Shown here: piece after piece, positions 35,889 to 45,756 of the stretch | Layout: the number at the start of each line of letters is the position of its first letter | How positions within the stretch are numbered: position 1 is the first letter of the stretch | Assembly: GCA_036489495.1 (NCBI GenBank) | Contig: DASXFR010000015.1 | Coordinates: 3,370 to 67,369, forward strand | DNA length: 64,000 nt | Source of the DNA: DASZIT01 sp036489495 | GTDB taxonomy: Bacteria; Actinomycetota; Acidimicrobiia; Acidimicrobiales; RAAP-2 | Direction: 5' to 3' | Made by a program: the position numbers and the translations under genes | Notes under the pieces: model-generated | The model's input: the letters and a program-made list of their open reading frames with translations, nothing else | What the model was told of the DNA's origin: nothing | Database searches by the model: none

Positions 35889-36542
35889 GTGGAGATGGCC
35901 GAACCGGTAGCCGCGCTCCAACTCCTGGAGGCGTTGCCGGCCCGGCCATCCGAGGCGCTGGATCCGGTGCTGGACGCCACCGAGCGCTGCCTGGCCCGGT
36001 ACGGGATCCGGCGGACCTCGATGACCGACATCGCCAAGGAGCTGGGCGTCGCCCGGACCACGTTGTACCGGCAGGTGGGTTCGGTGGAAGAGGCGATTGC
36101 CCTGGCCGTCTCCCGCCAACTCCACCGGTTCCTCGACGGACTCGTCGACCTCCTGGTGGCCCCGGGCGGGGCCGGGCCACACCGGTTCATCGCCGCCATC
36201 GGCGGCGCCATCCGCTTCGGACGGTCCAACCCGGTGGTCCTCCGGGTACTGGAAGACGAGCCCGACATCATGGGCGCACTGGTCACCCGCGATCTGGGGT
36301 CCTACGCCGCCCAGATCGCCGACACCCTCACCCCGATCGTCGATGTCGCCATGTCGTCGGGGATGTTGCGGGCGGCCGACCCCCACCTCACCGCCGAGTG
36401 GATCGTCCGGGTCGTGGCCGTCCTCATGGTCATCCCCCCGGAGAGCGATCTCGACCAGATGCTCGAGTACGCGCTCCTCCCGGTCCTCGAGCCGGGCCCG
36501 CATCCCGGCGCTTCCGTCACTACCGGATCACAACAGCTTTAG
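35889..36542 (+). CDS. TetR family transcriptional regulator
   Basis: 217 residues. 'DPVLDATERCLARYGIRRTS', 'TDIAKELGVARTTLYRQVGS', 'VEEAIALAVSRQLHRFLDG' form the HTH. GTG 35889 or ATG 35895 start it; the latter has GGTGG upstream. Divergent from MpaB, presumably its repressor. Its 3' end overlaps the last 15 bases of the mce-associated gene on the other strand. Confidence 0.9.
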   Translation: MEMAEPVAALQLLEALPARPSEALDPVLDATERCLARYGIRRTSMTDIAKELGVARTTLYRQVGSVEEAIALAVSRQLHRFLDGLVDLLVAPGGAGPHRFIAAIGGAIRFGRSNPVVLRVLEDEPDIMGALVTRDLGSYAAQIADTLTPIVDVAMSSGMLRAADPHLTAEWIVRVVAVLMVIPPESDLDQMLEYALLPVLEPGPHPGASVTTGSQQL

Positions 36543-37256
36543 ATCCGAGATCAGCCACTTGGACCCCGGTCGCACCAGGGTCATCTGGATGCGACTGTTG
36601 TCCGGCGTCGAACCGTTGGTCTGCGCGGTGTTGGTCACGGTCTGATTCACGAAGAGCACCACCACCGCTTTGCTGGTGGTTGCCGAGGTGACACCGGATG
36701 CGACGACCGATCCTCTGGCCACGGCTTTGTATTGCCCCAGCACCTTGGCCAGGGACGCGCTCGACTGCACGAATGTCTTCCGGAACGCCGGCGTCGACTC
36801 TTGCTCGACCGCCGCGAAGTCGCGGTTCAGGTGTTGATAGTCGTAGGAGGCAACATCGATGGCATACGCCCGGGCGGCGGTGGTTGCACTGTCCCGGGCG
36901 CTGGCCAGGTCTCGCTGATCCGACAGCTGCCACTGGGAGACAATGACTCCCGCCGCCAGCACGGCAATCACCAGGGTCACAACGGCCGTCCGCGGCGAGA
37001 GGTGCGGGAGCTTTCGACGTGACCGGACGGACGGCTCCGGCTTCTCCGACGGCGCTTCGGCTTCGGAGGGCTCGGCGCTCTCCGACGGCTCGGCGGCCTC
37101 AACCGACTCGGCGGCTTCCGCCGGCTCTGCCTCTTCGGCCCAGTCGACCACCTCGGCCCAGTCGACCCCGTCAGCCACGTTGGCCTCCTGGGCGGCGCCA
37201 GATTCCGACGTGTCCGCTCTGTCCAGCGGTGTCTGGTTCTTGGATTCTGCGATCAC
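36528..37256 (-). CDS. Mce-associated membrane protein (Mas type)
   Basis: 242 residues: an acidic Ala/Glu/Ser-rich cytoplasmic N-terminus (about 1-75), 'SVRSRRK' positive patch, one membrane helix ('AVVTLVIAVLAAGVIVSQW', about 90-108), then a small extracytoplasmic SnoaL/NTF2-like domain ('SATTAARAYAIDVASYDYQ', 'SKWLISDLKLL'). Mas proteins accompany mce operons and assist assembly of the transporter. Last gene of the mce operon, 50 bp after mceF. The very long acidic tail is larger than usual. Confidence 0.85.
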   Translation of the reverse strand: MIAESKNQTPLDRADTSESGAAQEANVADGVDWAEVVDWAEEAEPAEAAESVEAAEPSESAEPSEAEAPSEKPEPSVRSRRKLPHLSPRTAVVTLVIAVLAAGVIVSQWQLSDQRDLASARDSATTAARAYAIDVASYDYQHLNRDFAAVEQESTPAFRKTFVQSSASLAKVLGQYKAVARGSVVASGVTSATTSKAVVVLFVNQTVTNTAQTNGSTPDNSRIQMTLVRPGSKWLISDLKLL

Positions 37257-37306
37257 ATCAACTCCTTCGGGAAAGCGCCCGCGCGATGTACGCGAGCGGA
37301 AATCGT

Positions 37307-38398
37307 CTAGCCGCCGGGGCCCACCGGGGCGTTGGCGGCGCCTCGTTGAAGCAGGTCAGGTGCACTCACGCCACAGGTGTTGTTGAGGGCCGGAGCTCCC
37401 GTTGGCGCAGTGGGCTCAGCCGTCTGGGCTCCCAATACGTACGGGCAGACCGTATTGGCGTTGTTGAAGGTGAGTTGTACCTGGACAGCTCCATTGATGA
37501 CCGAGTTCGCGAATTTGTTCACGAAAATGGGGAGCTGTTGGATGAGCGTCGCCACCGCCGGTTGGCGGGCAATGGCCACGTCGGAAAGGCCGGCCAGTTC
37601 CTTGGTCAATTGAGTGATGGTGCTGGCGTCGTCGTGGACGATCTGGCTCAACGCGGCTTCAGCCGGTACCGCGTTGGACAGGAGTGCATTGACGTCGCCA
37701 TCGGATGCGCTGAGTTGCGCGGTGATTTTCTGCGCCGCCTGACTGATCTCGTTCAGGTCGGTTTGGGATGCCAGGGCGGTCGAGAGGAGTGCGCCGCCGT
37801 TATTGAGAAGGGACACCGTCGCCGGTTGGGAGGCCTGGAGGGCGGCAACCAGATTTTGGGCCGCCACGGTGATGGTCCGCAGATCCTGGCCGGTGTCGGC
37901 GAACCCGGTGCCCAGTGATTCGGTGATGGTCTGGACCTCATTGGAGTTGACGCTTCCGATGAGTTGGCCGGCATCGTCGAGGAGGGTGAACACCGACACG
38001 GGAACATTGGTACGGGACTGGCCAATGACGCTGCCGGCTCGGAGAAGTGGGCCGGCACCCGAGGTGGGCACCAGGTCGAGGTATTGCTCACCGGCCACCG
38101 ACAGCTCATGGACGCTCGCGGTGGCATTGGCCGGTATCTGCGCACCCGGATCGATGTCCAGCTTCACCACCGCCCCCTTCGACGAGAGGTTGATGGTGGA
38201 GATGCGGCCAACGTCGACCCCCCGATAGGTGACGAAGCCATCAGGGTAAAGCCCGCCACCCCGGGGCAAGAACACCGTGACCGGAAATGGCTGGGCACCC
38301 AACCTCACGCTGAGTACATCGAAGAGAATGAACGACAATCCCGCCATTGCCGCCACGAACAGGGCCACCAACCGGACTCCGACCTGGAATTTCGTCAT
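37307..38398 (-). CDS. mceF: Mce family protein, MceF position
   Basis: 363 residues. N-terminal membrane helix ('LVALFVAAMAGLSFILF'), MCE/MlaD domain about 35-120 ('GLYPDGFVTYRGVDVGRIST'), then a long helical Mce4_CUP1 region predicted to form the periplasmic/extracytoplasmic tunnel with other subunits. Order in the operon assigns it to F. Substrate-binding part of a lipid importer. No frameshift or missing segment seen. Confidence 0.9.
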   Translation of the reverse strand: MTKFQVGVRLVALFVAAMAGLSFILFDVLSVRLGAQPFPVTVFLPRGGGLYPDGFVTYRGVDVGRISTINLSSKGAVVKLDIDPGAQIPANATASVHELSVAGEQYLDLVPTSGAGPLLRAGSVIGQSRTNVPVSVFTLLDDAGQLIGSVNSNEVQTITESLGTGFADTGQDLRTITVAAQNLVAALQASQPATVSLLNNGGALLSTALASQTDLNEISQAAQKITAQLSASDGDVNALLSNAVPAEAALSQIVHDDASTITQLTKELAGLSDVAIARQPAVATLIQQLPIFVNKFANSVINGAVQVQLTFNNANTVCPYVLGAQTAEPTAPTGAPALNNTCGVSAPDLLQRGAANAPVGPGG

Positions 38399-39474
38399 GG
38401 CAGTCCCGCCCCCAGCAGTCCGGTGATCGCGTTCCCGTTGGTGCTGGCCGGCGTCGAAGTGATTGCCGATGGGTTCGGGCTGTTGGCTCCGAGGACCGGA
38501 GTGGCGCTGACGATGGCATTACCGGTCAACGAGAGCTGGAGATAGTTTCCGGGGGCGATTTTGGGGGTGAGGTTCTCGAATTTGGAAAAGTCGGCCAACG
38601 TGGGGCCGATGTCCTGTTCGACACTCACCAGCTGGTTCAAGATGCCATTGATCTCCTTGATGTCAGTGACCCCCGCCTGACCGCTGGCATTAACGACCGA
38701 TGTGGCGATGGTGGAGAGCTGGTTGGTGCTGTCCAGAAGACGCGAGAAGTCGGCATTGTCGTCGGCCAACACTCCGACCGCCGGGCCGATGGTGTCGATG
38801 CCATTGCTGATCGCCGCGCTTCCCTGGGCGAGCACCGCGCTGAGCTGGGTCAATCCGGTCAGCGCGTTGTCGATGCTGCCGCGATTCGCCGCCAGCGAGG
38901 TGGTGACGGTCTGCAGATCGCTCAGAACCGTGCGGATGTCACCCTGATGGCCATCCAAGGCGTCATTGAGTTGCACGATGATGGTTTGCAGCTGGTTGAG
39001 TCCGCCCCCATTGAGCAGGGTTCCGAGCGCCGCCAACGTGTCGGCAATGCTGGGCGCACTGTTGGTATCCGGTTCCGGGAGCAGGTCACCTTGGCGCAAA
39101 TACGGTCCATTGGGCGCATTGGCCGGTGGGTGCAGTTCGATGAAATCGTCCCCCAGCGGGCTATCAAAGAGGATCTGCGCGGTGGTACCGACCGGCAGCT
39201 GTACTCCTTTCTTGATGGTCAGGGTCAGGCGCGCCTTGAAGTCGGCCGTCGTGATCGCCGACACCTGTCCCACCTGGTTCGCACCGATGAGAACCTTGGC
39301 CTGGACCGGAAGATTGAGAACGTTGGCAAACACCGCCTTGATCTGGTAGCTCGGGCCGCTGATGCCCCCCGGCTTCGGAAGGGCCTGCAGGCTGAGGCCA
39401 CAACCCGAGGCGCTCAAGGCCAGGATCCCCAAAGCCGCCATCCACCGGGTCGGCCGCCGGGCTCGCCGGGTCAT
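38395..39474 (-). CDS. mceE: Mce family lipoprotein, MceE position
   Basis: 359 residues. A lipobox 'LALSASGCG' places the lipidated Cys near residue 25, typical of MceE (LprK type). MCE domain follows ('VLIGANQVGQVSAIT', 'LPVGTTAQILFDSPLGDDFI') and a helical C-terminus. Anchored by lipid rather than a membrane helix. Overlaps mceF start and mceD stop by 4 bp. Confidence 0.9.
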   Translation of the reverse strand: MTRRARRPTRWMAALGILALSASGCGLSLQALPKPGGISGPSYQIKAVFANVLNLPVQAKVLIGANQVGQVSAITTADFKARLTLTIKKGVQLPVGTTAQILFDSPLGDDFIELHPPANAPNGPYLRQGDLLPEPDTNSAPSIADTLAALGTLLNGGGLNQLQTIIVQLNDALDGHQGDIRTVLSDLQTVTTSLAANRGSIDNALTGLTQLSAVLAQGSAAISNGIDTIGPAVGVLADDNADFSRLLDSTNQLSTIATSVVNASGQAGVTDIKEINGILNQLVSVEQDIGPTLADFSKFENLTPKIAPGNYLQLSLTGNAIVSATPVLGANSPNPSAITSTPASTNGNAITGLLGAGLP

Positions 39475-40649
39475 CCCGCCCCCGCCATCAAGGCCTGGAT
39501 GGAGAGGTCGGGTCCTTGGGCCGCGTTCGGCGGCGGGGTGATCTGGGCCAGGCCCGAACTCGCGGCGCAGGCGAGATCGAGTTCGGGGGCTTGCTTCTGC
39601 GAGCCGCCGAGTATCAGGATGCGGGGCAGTTCGAGGCCGCAGATTTGAGAAACGAACCCTGAAGTGTCGAGGGCGGGGTCCAAACGGGTCCGCAACGCCG
39701 TCGACCCGTTCGGCTCGGTGACAATGGAATTGTTGACGTTCTGCAGCACCAGTCCGCCCTGATCGAATGCCTGACCCAGTTGTTGCTGCTGGGATGCGAC
39801 CGCGGCGGTGAACGTCTGCAGGTTGGCCAGCGTGGCCCCCAGAGAAGTCTGGTTGTCGTGGACGAATGACGTGACTCGGGCAAGCACCTGCTGAAGATTG
39901 GACAACACGGTGCCGATGTCGGTGCTGTCGGCTGCCACCACACCACTCACGCCCGCCAGGTCGTTGGCGAATGACTGGAACTCACTGGTATTCGCCGCCG
40001 CGACCTTGGTGAAGCTCCCCAGGTTGTCAAGGACAGATGCCAGCTCGGGGCTCTCGGAGGACAGGGTGGAAAGAACCTGTCCGAGGGCGGTGACCGTGGT
40101 GTGAAAACTGGGTCCGTTGCCCCCGACGGTGCTCGCCACATCATGAATGAAGCGGGACACCGCTCCCTGACGGTTGGCGCCATTCGGACCCAGCGCTTGG
40201 ATCAGTTGGTCCAGATTCGAGATGATCTGGTCGACAGATTCGGGGAGGGCGGTGTTGGCCATCGAAATCACCCCGTTGTTCTCCATCACCGCCCCACCCC
40301 GATACGGCGGGTCGAGTTGGATGTAGCGGTCGTTCACCAATTCGGGCGCCATAATCGCGGCGACGACTTGTTTGGGGACCTTGACCGTGGAGTTCACTTC
40401 CAAGCTGACGGCCACGTAGGTCGGGTGCTCGGTGATCTTGGTAATGCTGCCGACGGGGATCCCGAGGACATCGACGTGGTTGCCGACATAGATGCCCGGA
40501 GCTTCGGTGAAATGAACGGTGATGGTGGTCCCCGGGCTCGAATCTGCCAATCGGAGGCCCACCAACGCCAGGCTCCCACCCAGGACGACGGTGACGAGAG
40601 CGATGATGACCATCAGCCGGGTGCGAGTCAGCCAGCTCACGGGTTGCAT
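39471..40649 (-). CDS. mceD: Mce family protein, MceD position
   Basis: 392 residues from ATG 40649 (inside the mceC 3' end, 13-bp overlap). Helix 'RLMVIIALVTVVLGGSLALV', MCE domain ('GIYVGNHVDVLGIPVGSITK'), long helical part with 'DIGTVLSNLQQVLARVTSF', and a Gln/Ala-rich C-terminus. Part of the same lipid importer. Confidence 0.9.
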   Translation of the reverse strand: MQPVSWLTRTRLMVIIALVTVVLGGSLALVGLRLADSSPGTTITVHFTEAPGIYVGNHVDVLGIPVGSITKITEHPTYVAVSLEVNSTVKVPKQVVAAIMAPELVNDRYIQLDPPYRGGAVMENNGVISMANTALPESVDQIISNLDQLIQALGPNGANRQGAVSRFIHDVASTVGGNGPSFHTTVTALGQVLSTLSSESPELASVLDNLGSFTKVAAANTSEFQSFANDLAGVSGVVAADSTDIGTVLSNLQQVLARVTSFVHDNQTSLGATLANLQTFTAAVASQQQQLGQAFDQGGLVLQNVNNSIVTEPNGSTALRTRLDPALDTSGFVSQICGLELPRILILGGSQKQAPELDLACAASSGLAQITPPPNAAQGPDLSIQALMAGAG

Positions 40650-41653
40650 CCTGTCACCGGATTGATGGCTCCCGGCTTGCTGCACTGGGCAATGATGTTG
40701 TCGGGGATCAGCGCCGTCGGCAGGACGAAGTCGGCGAAGGTCCCCGATCCGGTGGCATTGGCCAGGTACTTGTTGGCCGCGGCCAGCAACGGAATCGCGG
40801 TGGCGAGGTCGCCTCCGTCCTTGGACAGAACCGAGCTGATCGTCTGCAGGTCGGAGAGCAACGGGGCGATCTGGGATTGGTGAGACGCCAACAGTGCCTC
40901 GAGTTGTTGGGTCAGGCTGGCACTGGAGCTCAGCAGTTGGGAGATCGCCTGATGCCGTTGGTCCAGTACCTGGAGGACGAGGTCGCCCTGTCCGAGCAAA
41001 TTGACCAGTTGTCCGCTCTGCTGGTTCAGGGTTCCCGAGACGGTCTGGACGTCGGTGAGCAGTGTCGCCAGCTCGTCTTTGCGACTGGAGATCACCTGCG
41101 ACAGCTGGGCCAATCCGCTGAGCAGGGCGGAAGTCTGGGCCGGCGGGACCGCCTCGAAGGCCTGGCTGGTGACATTGAGGGCTTGAGCCGCCTGATTGAC
41201 GTCGATCGATTGGATCTGATGTCCCGCTTCATCGACGGTGCTGACCACCGTTGACGTTTCCGAGGTCCGGCTTCGGGGAATGACCGCGCCGGCGGCCAGC
41301 TGGCCGGGTCCGGCCGGAGCCACCGCCAGGTACTCCTGACCCAGGGGTGTCAATACCTTGGAAGCCACCGAGGTCTTGGTCCCGAGGCGTAGCCCGTTCT
41401 GCACCGCGAACGACACCAGGACGTGGTCGCCCGCCAGGCTGAGATTGGTGACGGTTCCCACCCGGACCCCGGCCACGCTCACGATGTCGCCCGGTGTGAG
41501 ACCGGCGGCATCGGCAAACGCCGCCCGGTACGAGGACTGGCTGGAGATGAAGGGCAGCCGGGAGAGGTTGACGGCGCCCAAGGTCAGGGCAATCAGCACG
41601 ATCGAGGTCACAATGCTGACGACAACCAGATTCCGCTCTCCGAAGCGCTTCAT
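40637..41653 (-). CDS. mceC: Mce family protein, MceC position
   Basis: 338 residues: 'VVSIVTSIVLIALTLGAVNL' helix, MCE domain 'GLTPGDIVSVAGVRVGTVTN', 'LGQEYLAVAPAGPGQL', then repeated amphipathic helices ('LLSDLQTISSVLSK'). Third MCE subunit by order; overlaps both neighbours, consistent with stoichiometric translation of the hexamer. Confidence 0.9.
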   Translation of the reverse strand: MKRFGERNLVVVSIVTSIVLIALTLGAVNLSRLPFISSQSSYRAAFADAAGLTPGDIVSVAGVRVGTVTNLSLAGDHVLVSFAVQNGLRLGTKTSVASKVLTPLGQEYLAVAPAGPGQLAAGAVIPRSRTSETSTVVSTVDEAGHQIQSIDVNQAAQALNVTSQAFEAVPPAQTSALLSGLAQLSQVISSRKDELATLLTDVQTVSGTLNQQSGQLVNLLGQGDLVLQVLDQRHQAISQLLSSSASLTQQLEALLASHQSQIAPLLSDLQTISSVLSKDGGDLATAIPLLAAANKYLANATGSGTFADFVLPTALIPDNIIAQCSKPGAINPVTGCNP

Positions 41654-42717
41654 CGGCAGTTCACCGTGTGTTGACGTTGGTCGCCCACCGGACCCGACGG
41701 CAGGGAGAAGGTGAGCGGGAGCCCGGGGATGGCGTTGCTGAGGGTGATTTCGCCTGGCACATTGATGGTCAAATTGCAGAGGTAGACGTTGAGATAGCTA
41801 CCGCTGCTGCTCACCTTGTCAAGCGTCTGGATGAAAGCGGGGAGGCCCGCAAGGGTGGCGTCGACGCCTTGTTGATCCTGGGCGATGGTATGGCCGGCAC
41901 TGGCCAGACCGTCGATCGCCTGATCGAGCGATGGCTGACTCTGGGTCAGCAGCCCGGCCACCGCGGCGCTGAGGCCGCTCACGCTGTCGATGGTCGATCC
42001 GAGCTGCCCCCGTTCACCCGCCAACCCGGTGACCAATCGGTTGAACTGGGTGATCATCGTCACCAACTGCTGATTGTGGTTGGCCAGAGTCCCGACCACC
42101 GTGTTCAGGTTGTCGACCACCTCGCCGATCAGCTGCTGGTGTTGCACCAGGTTTTCGGTCAGGGTGACCGTCTGGGAGACCAGGCCCGAAATGGTCCCCG
42201 ACTCGCCCTGGAAGACGTCGATGATCGAGGCGGTCAACTGGTTGACCTGTTTGGGGGTCAGGGCGTCGAACAGGGGCTGGAAGCCGTTGAAGATGCTGGT
42301 GAGATCCAGCGCCGGCGCGGTCCGGGCGACCGGAATGACCGCCCCCGGCGGCAGTGGGTCACCTTTGGTCTGGCCCGGCTCGAGGGCGAGGAGCTGCTGC
42401 CCGAGGAGATTGGCGTAGGCGATGGCGACATGAGTGGTGGTGGTGATGCTCTGGTCCTTGTCGAGCGTGAACGACGCCACCGCCCGGTAGCCATCGAGGC
42501 GGACGCCGGTCACCGTGCCGACCTGGACTCCGGCGACGTCGACGGAGTCGCCCACCTGCAGGCCCGACGCATCGGTGAACAGGGCTCGGAACGCCGATGT
42601 CGGCGCCGACCTCAGGTTGAGAAGGGTCGACGTGACGACGACGCCCAGGACCAGTGAGAGCACCACGAAGATGGTCAACTTGGTGAGAATTCCCCACGGC
42701 AGTCGTTGCCGGCTCAT
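41650..42717 (-). CDS. mceB: Mce family protein, MceB position
   Basis: 355 residues from ATG 42717 (overlapping mceA stop). Helix 'LTIFVVLSLVLGVVVTSTLL', MCE domain ('GLQVGDSVDVAGVQVGTVTG', 'YANLLGQQLLALEPGQ'), then tunnel-forming helices. C-terminus 'YLNVYLCNLTINVPG' has the Cys common in MceB proteins. Confidence 0.9.
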   Translation of the reverse strand: MSRQRLPWGILTKLTIFVVLSLVLGVVVTSTLLNLRSAPTSAFRALFTDASGLQVGDSVDVAGVQVGTVTGVRLDGYRAVASFTLDKDQSITTTTHVAIAYANLLGQQLLALEPGQTKGDPLPPGAVIPVARTAPALDLTSIFNGFQPLFDALTPKQVNQLTASIIDVFQGESGTISGLVSQTVTLTENLVQHQQLIGEVVDNLNTVVGTLANHNQQLVTMITQFNRLVTGLAGERGQLGSTIDSVSGLSAAVAGLLTQSQPSLDQAIDGLASAGHTIAQDQQGVDATLAGLPAFIQTLDKVSSSGSYLNVYLCNLTINVPGEITLSNAIPGLPLTFSLPSGPVGDQRQHTVNCR

Positions 42718-44048
42718 GAGACGCCGGCCAATCCGGCCAGAAGCGGCTCCAACAGCAAGGAGACCACCGCCGGCGACGGGGGTTGCTTCCCACCATTGAG
42801 CCCGGTGGCAACGGCAACCGACGCTTGCGCTTCCGCCGGGCTGGTGAGGATGGACAACTTGGGCGCCGAGGTCCCGGTGGAGGCGGAAGTGGTCGAGGCC
42901 TTCGGGCAATTCGGACCCTTCTGGGTCCCGTAGGTCGGGCAATCGGCGGCGGTGTAGGTCGGAGGGTTGAAGTTCTGCGCCCCCAGCCCCTGTTCGATCA
43001 ACGCATTCGAACCCGGTACCCCGAGGGCGGCGAGAATCACCTGAGCCGATCCGGCGATGTCGAGGTTTCCCGAAAAGCTCAGGTAGGGGCCTTGAGACTC
43101 GGCCACCACAAACGCCTTCGACCAGGCGTCCAGGCCGTGGAGGGTTTGGGCGACGAAGTCGGGGATCGAAGCCACATCGTTGAGCAAGGGCGCCGAATTG
43201 TTGACCAGATTCTCGAACGGTGACGCGATGCCGGCGAGCAACGAGCTCAGCTCGTTGGCCAACGGTGTGGCATTGGCGAGCGTGCTGTGCAACTGTGACG
43301 CGTCGCCGGTGATGGTCCCGGCGGTGACCGAGGCGTTGCTCAAGGCGGCGATGATCCCAGGGGCGGCCTGCGTCAGCTCATTTGCCACCTCACCGCTCAG
43401 CTGAATATCGCTGTCGAGGACGGGCAATTGCGGCAGCATCTCCGACAGATATGACGCCACGCTGTCGATGGTGGTGCCGATCGCCTGTCCTCGTCCGGCC
43501 AGCGCGGTGGCGATGGCGGTGAGGGTCTGGTCGACGTCGGCAGGGTGGAGGGCGTTGAGAATGTTGTCCAGACCGGTGGCATCGCCCTGCAGGGTGGTGG
43601 TCAGGGACTGGGAAGTGGTCGGAATCGTCTGGCCAAGGGCGAGATGACCCGGGGCCGGATTGTCGGGCGGGACCAGGTTGATGCCCTCGGTGCCGAAGAT
43701 GGTGGCAATCTCCACATCCGCCTTGACGTCCGGGGGGATGGCGGACAGGTACTTAGGGTCGATATGGAGCTCGGCGTGGAGAATGCCATTGGGAAGCAAG
43801 TGTCCGACATTCGCCACCGTCCCGACGGTGATGTCACGGAAAATGACCGTCGATCCCGAATCGATCCCGGTCCCGGAGGCGGGGACATCGGCATAGACCA
43901 CGTCATAGGAGGAGAAGTGACCGGTAAAGGCGACCAGGACCAGGGCGACGGCGGCCACGATCGTCACGATGAGCACGACACCGACGACCGCGAAGCGGAA
44001 ATTCCCCCGACCCGCGGCTCCGGTCGTCGACCGCCAGGATGCCGTCAT
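42714..44048 (-). CDS. mceA: Mce family protein, MceA position
   Basis: 444 residues, the longest MCE subunit as usual. N-terminal helix 'VVGVVLIVTIVAAVALVLV', MCE domain ('GSTVIFRDITVGTVANVGHL'), 'IFGTEGINLVPPDNP', then long helices and a Ser/Thr/Gly-rich tail. ATG 44048 chosen by overlap with yrbEB stop. Forms the substrate tunnel with MceB-F. Confidence 0.9.
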   Translation of the reverse strand: MTASWRSTTGAAGRGNFRFAVVGVVLIVTIVAAVALVLVAFTGHFSSYDVVYADVPASGTGIDSGSTVIFRDITVGTVANVGHLLPNGILHAELHIDPKYLSAIPPDVKADVEIATIFGTEGINLVPPDNPAPGHLALGQTIPTTSQSLTTTLQGDATGLDNILNALHPADVDQTLTAIATALAGRGQAIGTTIDSVASYLSEMLPQLPVLDSDIQLSGEVANELTQAAPGIIAALSNASVTAGTITGDASQLHSTLANATPLANELSSLLAGIASPFENLVNNSAPLLNDVASIPDFVAQTLHGLDAWSKAFVVAESQGPYLSFSGNLDIAGSAQVILAALGVPGSNALIEQGLGAQNFNPPTYTAADCPTYGTQKGPNCPKASTTSASTGTSAPKLSILTSPAEAQASVAVATGLNGGKQPPSPAVVSLLLEPLLAGLAGVS

Positions 44049-44932
44049 CCGGAGAATCGGATCCCGCTGGAGGTACCCCAAAACAGCAGCGTCATCAGCA
44101 TGTCGGCAATGGCGATGACCACGATGCTCGATCGGATGGCCCGGCCGGCCGCCCGCCCGACTCCCTCCGGGCCTCCCACCGCGTTGTAGCCGTAGAAACA
44201 ATGGATGATGGTGACCACCACGACGAAGACCCAGACCTTGGCCATCGAGAGGAGGACGTCCTTGGCCGTCAAGAAGGCGTGGAAGTAGTGCTGGTAGGTC
44301 CCGCCGCCCTGATGAGCCACCAAAATGACCGTGACCTGCGTCGCCAGGTAGGCACCCGAGAGGGCGATCAGGTACAGCGGAGTCACCACCACCAAGGCGG
44401 CGACCAACCTGGTGGTCACCAGATACGGCAGGCTCCGAACGCCGATCACCTCAAGGGCGTCGATCTCCTCGCTGATGCGCATCGCCCCAATTTGGGTGGT
44501 GAATTTGCAGCCCATTTGGGCCGCAAGCCCGAACGCGGTGATGAGCGGGGCGATCTCGCGGGTGTTGGCATACGACGACAGGTAGCCGGCCAACGGAGCC
44601 AACCCGATGATCTGCAGTCCTTGGTAGCCCTCGAGGCCGATGGTGATCCCCACGAAGGCGGCGATGACGAAGACGACCAGAACGGTACTGGCGGCCACGG
44701 CCAGCAATCCCCCGCCGAAGGTCACGTCGGCCAGTAGCCGGTAGACCTCGTTTCGGTGTCGGGCCAACACGAAGGGGATATTGAGAAACGTCTGGATGCC
44801 GAAGACGGCCAGCTTCCCGAGCCAGGCCAACCTGGCCAACACCCGTCCGGGCAGCAAGAGGGCCCCATAGGGACGGACAGACTCCGGACTGAGACGGGAG
44901 GACGGCGGCGCGAGCTCGGTGGCGGATTTCAC
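44045..44932 (-). CDS. yrbEB: YrbE-type ABC permease, second subunit
   Basis: 295 residues of the MlaE/YrbE permease family. Five to six helices; 'TREIAPLITAFGLAAQMGCK' and 'GAMRISEEIDALEVIGVRSL' are the family signature (E-E-I-DAL-V-G). GTG 44932 overlaps the yrbEA stop. Paired with YrbEA it forms the membrane channel of the Mce transporter; the ATPase (Mkl/MceG) is not encoded here, as in other actinobacteria. Confidence 0.92.
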   Translation of the reverse strand: MKSATELAPPSSRLSPESVRPYGALLLPGRVLARLAWLGKLAVFGIQTFLNIPFVLARHRNEVYRLLADVTFGGGLLAVAASTVLVVFVIAAFVGITIGLEGYQGLQIIGLAPLAGYLSSYANTREIAPLITAFGLAAQMGCKFTTQIGAMRISEEIDALEVIGVRSLPYLVTTRLVAALVVVTPLYLIALSGAYLATQVTVILVAHQGGGTYQHYFHAFLTAKDVLLSMAKVWVFVVVVTIIHCFYGYNAVGGPEGVGRAAGRAIRSSIVVIAIADMLMTLLFWGTSSGIRFSG

Positions 44933-45756
44933 GGGATCCTCGGTGGAACCAGCACCAGAAAGACCTCGGTGAGCACGATGTCGGCGAAGAACAGGGCGAT
45001 GCCGGTGATGACGACGGACAGGGTGACGGCTTCGCCGACGCCAGCTGGCCCGCGCTTGGCCGTCAAGCCCTTGTACGAAGCCACCACCGCGGCGATGAGG
45101 CCGAAGATCGCCGCCTTCAGCGTCGACTCGATCATGTCCGCAGGTTGGGCAAACGAACTGAACGAATTGAGGAACCCCCCCGCCGATCCGTGGAGCACGG
45201 TGATGTCCGCCAGGTACCCGCTGAAGATGGCCGAGAAGGAAACCACGAAGTTGAGCAGGACGGCGACAATCACCGTGGCCAGCACCCGCGGGGCGACCAG
45301 GCGCTCCAGAGGATCGATGCCCATGACCTCCATGGCCGAGATCTCGTCCCGGATGGTGCGGGCTCCCAGTTCGGAACAGATCGCCGATCCGCCGGCCCCG
45401 GCCAGCAGCAAGGCGGTGACCAGGGGCGAGGCCTCCCGCACGGTGCCGATGGCATCGACAGCCCCGACAAAGGACGAGGCTCCGATCTGACCAGCCAGGC
45501 CTCCAACCTCGAGGACGACCACCAAGCCGAAGGGGATGGCGATCAGGATGGCCGGGAACACCGACACGGAAGCCAGGAACCAAGCCTGGTCCACGAATTC
45601 GCGCCAGGCGAATCGCCCTCGCAGGAGTTCTCTGCCGGTGGCCACCACCGCGTCGAGCACCATCGCGTAGAGCGCGCCCAACGAGGTCAGGGCGTCTCGC
45701 CCTCGGGCCAACGGGCGACTGATTTCCGTCCACACTTCCGTCGAACGGTCAGTCAT
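44929..45756 (-). CDS. yrbEA: YrbE-type ABC permease, first subunit
   Basis: 275 residues: 'VREASPLVTALLLAGAGGSA' and 'TIRDEISAMEVMGIDPLERL' match the YrbE/MlaE signature. Five helices. Its start overlaps the 3' end of the upstream TetR by 8 bp, so the operon begins with the regulator. Confidence 0.92.
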   Translation of the reverse strand: MTDRSTEVWTEISRPLARGRDALTSLGALYAMVLDAVVATGRELLRGRFAWREFVDQAWFLASVSVFPAILIAIPFGLVVVLEVGGLAGQIGASSFVGAVDAIGTVREASPLVTALLLAGAGGSAICSELGARTIRDEISAMEVMGIDPLERLVAPRVLATVIVAVLLNFVVSFSAIFSGYLADITVLHGSAGGFLNSFSSFAQPADMIESTLKAAIFGLIAAVVASYKGLTAKRGPAGVGEAVTLSVVITGIALFFADIVLTEVFLVLVPPRIP

